Source: Thermocatellispora tengchongensis (GTDB lineage Bacteria > Actinomycetota > Actinomycetes > Streptosporangiales > Streptosporangiaceae). Taken from it: DNA of 64,000 bases. The stretch lies in the NCBI RefSeq assembly GCF_014202315.1, contig NZ_JACHGN010000021.1, forward strand, positions 130,242 to 194,241. Reading direction: 5' to 3'. Under the pieces are notes generated by a model. That model worked only from the letters and a program-made list of their open reading frames with translations. It was not told the origin of the DNA and ran no database searches. A program made the translations under genes and the position numbers. Within the stretch, counting starts at the first letter, position 1. Each line of letters starts with the position of its first letter. Below, piece after piece: positions 37,417-45,208 of the stretch.

Positions 37417-37920
37417 TCACCGCGCCGTCTCCCGCTCCCCTGGGCCGGCGGCCCGCGCCCCCAGCAGATACGCCAGCCCCAGCACGAGCGGCACCGCCAC
37501 CGCGCCGCCCAGCAGCGACAGCGGCAGCAGCGGCTCGATCGCGGGCCAGGTCATCCGGGGATCGCCGAGCAGCATGCCGAGCCCGGTCTCCAGACCGAGC
37601 GCGCACAGCACGCCCACCACCGCCGCGGCGGCCTTCCACGGCAGCGGCCGGTCGGCGGCGGCCCAGCCGCAGAACAGCCCCACCACGCACAGCACGAACG
37701 CCGTGCGCCCGATCGTGCCGTCGGAGGGCGGCACCAGGTCGGTGAGCAGCCCGGCGGCGAAGCCGGTCGCCGCGCCCCAGCCGGTGCCCAGCGCCAGCGC
37801 CGCGCCGATCGCCAGGACCAGCGCCAGGTCCGGCGCCGGGAACGGCAGCCGGTTCACCAGCGTCACCTGGAGGACCGGCAGCACCGGGATCAGCAGCGCG
37901 ACCGCGATCCGGCGCCTCAT
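37417..37920 (-). CDS. mreD: Rod shape-determining protein MreD
   Basis: 167 residues, about five membrane helices (IAVALLIPVLPVLQVTLVNRL, LALVLAIGAALALGTGWGAATGFAAGLLTDL, FVLCVVGLFCGWAA). GFAAGLLTDLVPPSDGTIGRTA matches the conserved MreD loop. Membrane component of the elongasome. ATG start overlaps the mreC stop by 4 bp. Confidence 0.92.
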   Translation of the reverse strand: MRRRIAVALLIPVLPVLQVTLVNRLPFPAPDLALVLAIGAALALGTGWGAATGFAAGLLTDLVPPSDGTIGRTAFVLCVVGLFCGWAAADRPLPWKAAAAVVGVLCALGLETGLGMLLGDPRMTWPAIEPLLPLSLLGGAVAVPLVLGLAYLLGARAAGPGERETAR

Positions 37921-38723
37921 CGGTTCGCCCCCCGGCCGCCGGGCCTGAGCACCGCCACGCCGTCGAGCGCGGTGTAGCGGGCGAACGGGCGTACCAGGGC
38001 GACCAGGGCCGGCTTGCGGTCCTCCACCGCCACGATCTCGCCGATCGGCACCCCCGGCACGTACGGGCGCGAGCCGGCCGAGCCCAGCGTCACCACCCGC
38101 TGGCCCTGGGTGAGCCGGGCGTTGGAGTTGAGCAGGCGGAGCCGGAGCAGTCCCGCGCCGGTCAGGCCGTCGCCCCCGCCGGTGACCACGCCGACCTCGT
38201 CCGTGTCCTCCAGACGGGCGCCGAGCGAGGTCGTCGCGTCGGTGGCCAGCACCACCACGGCGCTGCCCGTGCCCGCCTGGGCCACCCTCCCCACCAGCCC
38301 GTCGGCGTTCACCACGGTCGTCTCCGCCTCCACGCCCGCCTCGGAGCCAGCGTCGATGGTGACCGTGTCCTCGTACCCGGCGCCGCCGCCCACGGCCACC
38401 ACCCGGGCGGCCACGGCGTCCCGCCCGCCCGTGCCCGCGGCGGGCGGGGTCTGCCGGGCGACGGCGGCGGCCCGCTCCCCGGCGAGCCGGGCGTTCTCCC
38501 GCTCCAGTTCGTCGATGCGCGCGTACGCGCCGGGGGCCACGGCGACGGCGCCCGCGACGGCCGAGACGGATCTCTCGACGGGGCCGTACACGGCGGCGGC
38601 CAGGTCCCGCAGCGGGATCAGCGGCGAACGTTCGCCGCGGGTGTGGTCCAGGGCCATGAGCGTGAAGGCGACCAGGACGAGCAGGACGGGGGCGACCCTC
38701 GCCACCCGGGAGCGGCGCTGCAT
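37917..38723 (-). CDS. mreC: Rod shape-determining protein MreC
   Basis: 268 residues: a short cytoplasmic N-terminus, one membrane helix (about 10-25), a coiled coil (RIDELERENARLAGERAAAVARQ) and the double beta-barrel domain. VTIDAGSEAGVEAETTVVNADGLVGRVAQAG, the family hallmark, and VVTLGSAGSRPYVPGVPIGEIV are present. Links MreB inside to PBP2 outside. ATG 38723, 13 bp after the mreB stop. Confidence 0.94.
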   Translation of the reverse strand: MQRRSRVARVAPVLLVLVAFTLMALDHTRGERSPLIPLRDLAAAVYGPVERSVSAVAGAVAVAPGAYARIDELERENARLAGERAAAVARQTPPAAGTGGRDAVAARVVAVGGGAGYEDTVTIDAGSEAGVEAETTVVNADGLVGRVAQAGTGSAVVVLATDATTSLGARLEDTDEVGVVTGGGDGLTGAGLLRLRLLNSNARLTQGQRVVTLGSAGSRPYVPGVPIGEIVAVEDRKPALVALVRPFARYTALDGVAVLRPGGRGANR

Positions 38724-38736
38724 CCCACCCGCTCCG

Positions 38737-40032
38737 TCACCTGCGCCGATCCGGCAGGAAGACGTCCTGGTAGGCGCTGAACCTGTCCACGCACCTGCCC
38801 GCGCCCAGCGCGACCGAGTGCAGCGGCTTCTCCACCCGCCTGACCTGCATGCCGGTCGTCGCGGCCACCCGCTCCAGCATTCCCTTCAGCATGGCGCCGC
38901 CGCCGGTCAGCACGATCCCGTTGTCCAGCAGGTCGCCCGCCAGCTCGGCGGGGCACTGGTCCAGCGTCGTCTGAACGGCGTCCACGATCGTCTGCACCTG
39001 GTCGTCGATGGCCTTCTCCACCTCGCCCGGCGAGATCACCGCCGTCTTCGGCAGCCCCGTGACCAGATCCCGCCCCCGGATCGTGATCGGCGCCCCACCG
39101 GCCGCGAACCGCGCCCGCGCGTTCATCAGCCGGTCGATCGGCCGATCCCGCCGCACCGGCGCCCGGCTCGCGAGCTCCTGCGACTCCCCGTCGCCGAACG
39201 CGGGCCCGTACAGCGGCCCGAACACCCGAGCCGCGCTCCCCCGCTCCCCGTACCCCCACTCGCCCCCATCGGCCCGGCCGAACTCCGCCTCCGGCGGCCG
39301 GGCGACCTGCCGGGACACGGCTGACGCCTCGCCGTCCAGGTCGTCCTCCGGGGGCCGCTGCCCGTCCACGTCGGCCGCCACCGACCCCATGCTGATCTTC
39401 AGATGCTCCGCCGTACGCTCGCCGAGCAGCAGCCCGTGCTCCTTCTTCGCGTACGCGATGATGGCCTGGTCGATCTCGTCCCCGCCGACCCGGATCGACT
39501 GCGACACCACCACCCCGCCCATGGCGATGATCGCCACATCGGTCGTCCCGCCGCCGATGTCCACGATCATGTTCCCGACGGGCCCGTTCACCTTGAGTCC
39601 CGCCCCGATGGCCGCCGCCATCGGCTCCTCGATGATGTGCACGTGGCGCGCCCCGGCCTCGTACGCGGCCTCCCTGACCGCCCGCTGCTCGACCCCCGTC
39701 GTCCCGCTCGGCACCGCCACGACCACGCGCGGCTTGGCCAGGAACCGGGACGGATGCGCCATCTGCAGGAACTTGCGGAGCATCCTCTCCGCGACGTCGA
39801 TGTCGGCGATGACCCCGTCCTTGAGCGGCCGGACGACCTCGATGTGCGACGGCGTGCGCCCCATCATCCTCTTGGCCTGCTTGCCGACCGCCACCAGCCG
39901 GTCGCTGTGCCGATTGATCGCGACCACCGAGGGCTCGTTCAGCACGATCCCCTTCCGGCGGACGTATACCAGGGTGTTAGCGGTACCAAGATCCACTGCC
40001 AGGTCACGGCCCAGCAGGCCCCAATATCCCAT
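38737..40032 (-). CDS. mreB: Rod shape-determining protein MreB with a large insertion
   Basis: 431 residues from ATG 40032; a TTG at 40083 would add 17 atypical residues. Actin-fold motifs are intact: phosphate 1 LAVDLGTANTLVYVR, connect 1, phosphate 2 MIVDIGGGTTDVAII and adenosine VLTGGGAMLKG. Ordinary MreB is about 340-350 residues. Here an extra 75-80 residues (about 222-312), acidic/Gly-rich then Arg-rich, separate LKISMGSVAA from ITIRGRDLVTGLPKT, where other MreBs have a short loop. The C-terminus has an additional tail (DRFSAYQDVFLPDRRR). First gene of the mre operon. Confidence 0.93.
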   Translation of the reverse strand: MGYWGLLGRDLAVDLGTANTLVYVRRKGIVLNEPSVVAINRHSDRLVAVGKQAKRMMGRTPSHIEVVRPLKDGVIADIDVAERMLRKFLQMAHPSRFLAKPRVVVAVPSGTTGVEQRAVREAAYEAGARHVHIIEEPMAAAIGAGLKVNGPVGNMIVDIGGGTTDVAIIAMGGVVVSQSIRVGGDEIDQAIIAYAKKEHGLLLGERTAEHLKISMGSVAADVDGQRPPEDDLDGEASAVSRQVARPPEAEFGRADGGEWGYGERGSAARVFGPLYGPAFGDGESQELASRAPVRRDRPIDRLMNARARFAAGGAPITIRGRDLVTGLPKTAVISPGEVEKAIDDQVQTIVDAVQTTLDQCPAELAGDLLDNGIVLTGGGAMLKGMLERVAATTGMQVRRVEKPLHSVALGAGRCVDRFSAYQDVFLPDRRR

Positions 40033-40193
40033 AACCCACGCAGCCTTCCACGAGGCCAGAGGCGCACCCGATCCAGTTGTCAACCACCGGCCCGACGTGT
40101 GCCCGTACGCCCCACCCCCAAACGCCTCACCACCGTTTCCCCAGCTAGGAGCAAAATCCCGAGCACCGCGCGATCCCCGTCGGCGCGGTCAGG

Positions 40194-40658
40194 TCACCCC
40201 GCCGCGACCACGGCGAGTTGTTCGGTGACCGAGCCCCAGCCCTCGGCGAAGCCGAGCTCCTCGTGGCGGGCGCGGGCGGCCGGATCGCCGTGGCGGACGA
40301 CGACCCGGTAGTCCGTGCCGTCCGGGTGATCGCGCAGCGTGATCTCGGCTGTCATGGGCACCGGCGCGGGGTTCGCCGGGCGCCAGGCGCTGTCGATCGC
40401 GTTGGTGAACACGATCCGCTCAAGCTCGTCCACGACGAGGAAGCTGGCATCGACGTGCGGGACGAACTCCACCCCGTCCTCGCTCAGCCGCGTCACGAGT
40501 GCGCCGCCGGGCCGGACGTCCAGGCGATCGACCCGGCACACGGTGGGGGCCGGGAGCCACCACTTCTCGAATTCGGCCGGGTCGGTCCACGCGCTCCACA
40601 CGGCGGCGCGGGGGGCGCGGATGATCCGTCCCAGGGTCAGGTCGAGATCGGGGTTCAT
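40194..40658 (-). CDS. SRPBCC/AHSA1-domain protein
   Basis: 154 residues from ATG 40658. The START/AHSA1 fold is clear: LGRIIRAPRAAVWSAWTDPAEFEKWWLPAP at the start, GGALVTRLSEDG and a C-terminal GFAEGWGSVTEQLAVV helix. Such proteins bind hydrophobic ligands in a helix-grip cavity. Encoded 1 bp after an ArsR regulator, the usual pair in actinomycetes. Ligand unknown. Confidence 0.88.
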   Translation of the reverse strand: MNPDLDLTLGRIIRAPRAAVWSAWTDPAEFEKWWLPAPTVCRVDRLDVRPGGALVTRLSEDGVEFVPHVDASFLVVDELERIVFTNAIDSAWRPANPAPVPMTAEITLRDHPDGTDYRVVVRHGDPAARARHEELGFAEGWGSVTEQLAVVAAG

Positions 40659-40659
40659 G

Positions 40660-40992
40660 TCAGGTCTCCTCTGGATCGGTGACCAGGCGTTCGAGCCGGT
40701 CGGTGCGTTCCTCCCAGATCCGGCGCTGTTCCGCGAGCCAGTCCTCGACAAGGGAGAGACGGTCGCGGTTGAGCACGCAGGTGCGTACGCGTCCGGACTT
40801 GACCGTGCGGATCAGGCCGTTCGCCTCAAGCGTCCGCACGTGCTTCATGAAGGAGGGGAGGGTCATGGGGAACTCGCGGGCGAGATCGCCCACACTCGTC
40901 GGCCCTCGTCCGAGGCGCCGGATGACGCCGCGCCGGGTCGGGTCGGCGAGGGCGACGAACACACCGTCGAGCTCCGCCGAATACTGTGCCAC
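40660..40992 (-). CDS. ArsR-family transcriptional regulator
   Basis: 110 residues from GTG 40992 (VAQYSAELDGVFVALADPTRR, the normal N-terminus for this subfamily; GTG 41019 would add nine residues). Winged helix: RRGVIRRLGRGPTSVGDLAREFPMTLPSFMKHVRTLEANGLIRTVKSGRVRT. No metal-binding Cys pair, so it is probably not a metal sensor. Cotranscribed with the AHSA1 gene, which it probably controls. Confidence 0.88.
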   Translation of the reverse strand: MAQYSAELDGVFVALADPTRRGVIRRLGRGPTSVGDLAREFPMTLPSFMKHVRTLEANGLIRTVKSGRVRTCVLNRDRLSLVEDWLAEQRRIWEERTDRLERLVTDPEET

Positions 40993-41148
40993 ACGGCTAA
41001 CTATTGTCCACCGGAACACTTAGCGCAAGGGCAAAGTATCCGCGGCCCCGCCGCGGACGCGCGCGGCTTGATCAAAGCGCACCTGTCACGGCGGTCCCGT
41101 CGTTACCATCAGCACCACATTCGGACATGTCTACTGATCGGGGGCTGT

Positions 41149-42420
41149 GTGCTTAATCGGCGAGACGTCCTGAAGGCCGCGCTGGTCGCGCCGATCGGAA
41201 TCGCGGTCGGGCGGCCGGCCCTGGCGTCCTCCGCGGAACCCTGGGAGGCCGTGGTCGCCAGGGGGAACGTGCCTTCCGCTCTGATCCCCTTCGACGTCGC
41301 GATGAAGAAGTTCATGTACGCCCGCGGGATCACCGCCGGACAGCTCGCCATCGCCCGGAAGGGCAAGCTGGTCTTCACCCGCGGCTACACGCTGTCCACG
41401 GCCGCGACGCCGGTTCCCGGGGTGGCGCCGACGAGCCTGTTCCGGATCGCGAGCCTCAGCAAGCACATCACCGCGACGGCGATCCTGCGCCTGGCCCAGG
41501 AGGGGAGGCTGAACCTCGGCACCCCGGTGACCAGCCTGCTCGACCTGAAGCCGATGGCGGGCAAGACGGCCGACGCGCGGCTGGCGAATGTGACCATGTG
41601 GCGGCTGATGCAGCACTCCGGCGGGTGGGACAAGGCGATCTCGGGAGACCCGACCTTCGCCGACCGGAAGATCGCCACCACGCTCGGCACCGATCTGCCG
41701 AGCAGCCACGCCGACATGATGACCTACATGACGAGCCTGCCGCTCGACTTCACGCCCGGCTCCAAGTACGTGTACTCCAACTACGGCTACATGCTGCTCG
41801 GCCGGGTGATCGAGGAGATCACGGGGATGAGCTACGGGTCGTACGTCACCAGCAAGCTGCTCACCCCGCTGGGGATCACCCGCATGTGGCTGGGCCGCAC
41901 GCTGAAGGCCGACACGGCCCGCGAGGTGCCCTACGAGTCGAGGTACACCGCCACGACGGTGCTCGACGAGTCCGGCGCGACCGTCCCGTACCCCTACGGC
42001 GGGTTCAACATGGCCAACCTGGACGCCACCGGCGGCTGGGTGGCCACGGCCATGGACCTCGTCAGGTTCCAGCGCGTCTTCGACACGCCGTCGTCGGTGA
42101 ACCTGCTGAGCTCCCTGTCGATCTCCCGGGCCTTCGCCAAGCCCGAGTGGGGCACCTTCTCCTCCGGGTCGTGGTACGGCGGAGGCTGGTACGTCCGTTC
42201 CGCGAACGGCGGGCTGAACACCTGGCACAACGGCAGCCTGCCCGGCACCTACACCTTCCTCGGCAGAAGGTACGACGGAATCACCTACGCCGCCTTCTTC
42301 AACCGCCGGGGCGAGAACGACGGCCTGCCCGACTTCGCCGACATCGACCCCATCCTGTACGACGTGGCCGACCAGATCACGACCTGGCCGTCGGTGGACT
42401 ACAGCTCCATCTACTTCTGA
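41149..42420 (+). CDS. Tat-exported serine hydrolase (class C beta-lactamase fold)
   Basis: 423 residues from GTG 41149. The N-terminus has a twin-arginine signal (NRRDVLKAALVAPIGIAV, then ALASSA). Active site motifs of the beta-lactamase/D-Ala-D-Ala carboxypeptidase fold: Ser102-Leu-Ser-Lys105 (SxxK) and Tyr209-Ser-Asn211 (YxN), with the third-box region WHNGSLPGT in place of the usual HxG/KTG. Members include esterases, DD-peptidases and amidases; a true beta-lactamase role is not implied. Followed by a strong terminator hairpin. Confidence 0.88.
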   Translation: MLNRRDVLKAALVAPIGIAVGRPALASSAEPWEAVVARGNVPSALIPFDVAMKKFMYARGITAGQLAIARKGKLVFTRGYTLSTAATPVPGVAPTSLFRIASLSKHITATAILRLAQEGRLNLGTPVTSLLDLKPMAGKTADARLANVTMWRLMQHSGGWDKAISGDPTFADRKIATTLGTDLPSSHADMMTYMTSLPLDFTPGSKYVYSNYGYMLLGRVIEEITGMSYGSYVTSKLLTPLGITRMWLGRTLKADTAREVPYESRYTATTVLDESGATVPYPYGGFNMANLDATGGWVATAMDLVRFQRVFDTPSSVNLLSSLSISRAFAKPEWGTFSSGSWYGGGWYVRSANGGLNTWHNGSLPGTYTFLGRRYDGITYAAFFNRRGENDGLPDFADIDPILYDVADQITTWPSVDYSSIYF

Positions 42421-42496
42421 TCCCCCGCGGGTCCCGGGCCACGCGCATACCGCGTACCTCCTGGTACCTCCTGAACCCTCTCGTAACTAGAAGGGT

Positions 42497-42537
42497 GACG
42501 CCCTTGCCGGCCCGACCGGACCGGCAAGGGCGTCTTT
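42497..42537 (+). terminator. Rho-independent-type terminator
   Basis: GACGCCCTTGCCGG and its exact complement (42521-42534) form a 14-bp stem around a 10-base loop, followed by TTT, 77 bp after the hydrolase stop. One of the most terminator-like hairpins in the window. Confidence 0.85.
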
Positions 42538-42661
42538 CCCGCAGCCGCCACCATGGCGGCGGCCACCGAACCGATCCTGGACGTTCTCATCCACTTCCGC
42601 CGACTCCTGAGGCCCGCCACCGCCGCGAGCACCGGACGGTGTGCGGACTCATCCGGCCCAC

Positions 42662-42776
42662 GCCCAGGGCCCCCATGGCCCGCCCGCCCCTCGGCGCGGG
42701 CGGCGTGCCCGCCCGCCCCTCGGCGCGGGCGGCGTGCCCGCCCGCCCCTCGGCGCGGGCGGCGTGCCCGCCCTGCT
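42662..42776. repeat. 29-bp tandem repeat, three copies
   Basis: TCGGCGCGGGCGGCGTGCCC recurs at 42691, 42720 and 42749 with an exact 29-bp period. There are no unique spacers, so it is not CRISPR. It lies between the hydrolase (+) and TetR (-) genes, whose 3' ends face each other. The rest of the 483-bp gap holds the terminator and no gene I can support. Confidence 0.85.
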
Positions 42777-42903
42777 CACCCCCTCCCGGAGCCGGGATGC
42801 GGCTTCCATCGCGGGGCCGTGACGATTGCTCTTCGGTGATCGCTTGCCGGCACCGGTGATCGCCGTCGTCTTGCCCGCGCGTGGGCGCCGTCGAGCCGAA
42901 TGA

Positions 42904-43545
42904 TCACGGGACGGCCTTCTGGCGAACGGCCTCGATGCCCGCCAGCACGATGTGCAGGCCGTACTCGAAGTTGTCGTCGCTGTCGAGGGCGTAGAGCTCC
43001 TTCGTCACGCTTGCCGTCAGGGGATACCGGGTCTCGTCGATGGTCATCTTCTGCGCATACGGGTTGGGGCCTTCGTAATTCTCGCCCGTGCGCGCTTGTT
43101 GCTCGATCGTGAAGCCCACGACGTAGTGCAGGACGGCGGGGAACGCGCGGGCCGCCTCGGTGGTCGAGAAGCCGGCGTCGGTGAGCGTGCGCAGAACCAG
43201 TTCGAACGTGCGCCCGATGGACGGACCCGTCGAGTAGGACCCGGCGGCGACCCTGGCGCCGTCGCGGTAGCGAAGCATCGCGTCGCGCATTCTGCGGGCG
43301 AGGCCGGCGATCCATTGCTGCCAGGTCTCGTTGCGACCGGGGGCTTCGACGCCGTCGGACGCCTCGGCCACGATCAGCCCGGCCATCAGGTCGAGCAGCT
43401 CGTGCTTGTTCTTGACGTGCCAGTAGAGCGTGGGCGCCTGGACGTCCAGCTCCTTGGCGAGCATCCGCATGGTCAGGCCGTCGAGGCCGACCTCGTTCAG
43501 CAGCCGCAGGCCGGTCCGGGCGATCAGGTCGGGTGTGATGGGCAC
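42904..43545 (-). CDS. TetR-family regulator with TetR_C_1 domain
   Basis: 213 residues from GTG 43545; TTG 43554 is an alternative. HTH: GLRLLNEVGLDGLTMRMLAKELDVQAPTLYWHVKNKHELLDLMAGLI, the form typical of true tetracycline-repressor-like proteins. The C-terminal domain contains FTIEQQARTGENY and DDNFEYGLHIVLAGIEAV, as in TetR class C-domains that bind drugs. Divergent from a Rox-like monooxygenase, 74 bp apart with a palindrome between, so the monooxygenase is its probable target. Confidence 0.9.
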   Translation of the reverse strand: MPITPDLIARTGLRLLNEVGLDGLTMRMLAKELDVQAPTLYWHVKNKHELLDLMAGLIVAEASDGVEAPGRNETWQQWIAGLARRMRDAMLRYRDGARVAAGSYSTGPSIGRTFELVLRTLTDAGFSTTEAARAFPAVLHYVVGFTIEQQARTGENYEGPNPYAQKMTIDETRYPLTASVTKELYALDSDDNFEYGLHIVLAGIEAVRQKAVP

Positions 43546-43562
43546 GGTTGACAATCTAGCAC

Positions 43563-43582
43563 CGTTAGAGCTAAATCTAACG
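43563..43582. promoter_or_regulatory. TetR operator candidate
   Basis: CGTTAGA-GCTAAA-TCTAACG, 7-bp perfect arms, lies between the divergent TetR and monooxygenase genes in an AT-rich stretch. A second weaker CTAATG/CGTTAG motif follows at 43598-43610. Position and symmetry suit a TetR dimer. Confidence 0.6.
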
Positions 43583-43619
43583 ATGTTCGAGATTACTCTA
43601 ATGTCGTTAGGGGACGATC

Positions 43620-45047
43620 ATGGAGGACGTAGTCATCGCCGGCGGCGGCCCGACCGGCCTGATGCTGGCGTGCGAGCTGCGGCTCGCCGGGGTGGACGTA
43701 CTGGTGATCGAAAAGCTGACCGAGCCCACGCGTGACTCGCGGGCGGGCGGGCTGCATCCGCGGTCGCTGGAAGTGCTCGATCAGCGGAGGATGCTCGACC
43801 CGTTCCTGGCCGAGGGGCGTCCGTTGCCGGGCACGCGCTTCGCCGGACTGCCGCTCGACCTGTCGGAGCTGCCGACCCGGTATCCGTTCCTGCTGGTGAT
43901 CGTTCAGCGCCGGATCGAGCGGCTCATCGAGGCTCGCGCCCGGGAGCTGGGCGTCCGGATTCGCCGCGGGGTCGAGGTGACCGGCCTACGCGCGGGGCCG
44001 GGGTCGGCGGGTGCGGCGCCGCCGGCCGCGAAGGCGGCGTCGGCGGCCACGGCTGCGGCGTTGGCCGCCGCGGAGTCGGTCGTGGTCGAGACCACGGCCG
44101 GGCCCGTGGAGACGCGTTATCTGGTCGGTTGTGACGGTGGCCGCAGTGTGGTGCGCCGGCTGGCGGGCATCGACTTTCCGGGCACGCCGGCGACCACCAC
44201 GTCGATCCTCGGGGACGTCGAACTCGCCGACCCGCCCGCGGAGCCGTTTCTGCTCCAGCGAACGCCACGGGGAAACTTCTCGGTGCTCGGCTTCGAGGAG
44301 GGGTGGCGGCGGGTGATCGTGGACGAGGCCGGGGCGACCGTTGCCGACTCGGCGGCCATCGGCTTCGACGATCTGCGGGCGATGCTCATCCGGGTGGCGG
44401 GCACCGATTTCGGGATGCACAGTCCACGGTGGATCTCGCGATTCACCGACCTCGCGCGGCAGGCGGCGTGTTATCGCGCCGGGCGTGTGCTGCTGGCCGG
44501 GGACGCCGCCCACATCCACTCGCCGGCCGGGGGTCAGGGGCTGAACACCGGGCTGCAGGACGCGTTCAATCTCGGCTGGAAGCTGGCGCTCGTCGTGCGA
44601 GGGCGTGCCGACGAGGAGTTGCTCGACACGTACCACGAAGAGCGGCACCCCGTGGGCGCCCGGGTGCTGTCGAACACGCGCGCGCAGAGCGCGTTGAGCG
44701 CACCCGGCGCGCATGTGGATGCGCTTCGCACGCACGTGGGCGACATGCTCGCGACGCCGGACGCGAACCGCAAGATCGCCATGATGATCACGGGGCTGGA
44801 CATCTCCTACGGACTCGGACCGCGCGTACCCGACCGGGACCTGCCCGACGGGACGCGGCTGTTCGAGCACCTTCGCACGGGTCGCCCGATCTTGGCCGAT
44901 GTCTCGGGCGAGCCTGTGGACAGCAGCCTTGTGAGCGAGCTCAAGGGATTCGGAGAACCGCTGCTGATCAGGCCCGACGGGCACCTGGCCTGGACAGGCT
45001 CGCTGGGCCGTGAAGCGTTGTCCGCGGCCCTGCGACCCTGGCGTTGA
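43620..45047 (+). CDS. FAD-dependent aromatic monooxygenase (rifampicin monooxygenase-like)
   Basis: 475 residues. FAD fold: VVIAGGGPTGLMLACELRLAGVDVLVIEK (GxGxxG), the YLVGCDGGRSVVRRLAGIDFPG DG motif (about 170) and RVLLAGDAAHIHSPAGGQGLNTGLQDAFNLGWKLAL GD motif. The domain order and length resemble Rox/Iri rifampicin monooxygenases and PgaE-type hydroxylases. An Ala/Lys-rich insert AAPPAAKAASAATAAALAAAE at about 140-160 is unusual. Divergent from TetR. Substrate unproven: drug inactivation or polyketide tailoring are both possible; no PKS is in the window. Confidence 0.87.
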   Translation: MEDVVIAGGGPTGLMLACELRLAGVDVLVIEKLTEPTRDSRAGGLHPRSLEVLDQRRMLDPFLAEGRPLPGTRFAGLPLDLSELPTRYPFLLVIVQRRIERLIEARARELGVRIRRGVEVTGLRAGPGSAGAAPPAAKAASAATAAALAAAESVVVETTAGPVETRYLVGCDGGRSVVRRLAGIDFPGTPATTTSILGDVELADPPAEPFLLQRTPRGNFSVLGFEEGWRRVIVDEAGATVADSAAIGFDDLRAMLIRVAGTDFGMHSPRWISRFTDLARQAACYRAGRVLLAGDAAHIHSPAGGQGLNTGLQDAFNLGWKLALVVRGRADEELLDTYHEERHPVGARVLSNTRAQSALSAPGAHVDALRTHVGDMLATPDANRKIAMMITGLDISYGLGPRVPDRDLPDGTRLFEHLRTGRPILADVSGEPVDSSLVSELKGFGEPLLIRPDGHLAWTGSLGREALSAALRPWR

Positions 45048-45155
45048 CCGGCCCCGTTGTGGCGAGGGCGGCCCTGTAGCACGTGACCGTCTCCCGAGCT
45101 CCCGAGTTCCGCGGCCGGGTCCGGCAACGCGGAACGCGTCACCCGGTCCCGAAGG

Positions 45156-45208
45156 GGTGGGCGTCAGGCGGGCGATCAGAGGTAGGCGGCAACGGGTGGG
45201 CGTCTTGG
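45156..45208. repeat. Single diverged copy of the 53-bp repeat core
   Basis: About 46 of 53 bases match the core of the 140-bp repeats at 28305-28357, including GATCAGAGGT and CAACGGGTGGGCG. Like them it lies between the 3' ends of convergent genes and abuts the LuxR-family gene's stop. Confidence 0.7.

Noticed and set aside
40033-40083. Longer MreB start at TTG 40083
   Set aside because: The added 17 residues are unlike MreB N-termini; ATG 40032 gives the standard start close to the first phosphate loop.
41149-42420. Calling the serine hydrolase an antibiotic-resistance beta-lactamase
   Set aside because: SxxK and YxN are shared by esterases and DD-peptidases, and the third box is atypical; resistance cannot be inferred.
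42662-42776. CRISPR-like repeat array
   Set aside because: The 29-bp units are directly adjacent with no spacers and no cas genes.
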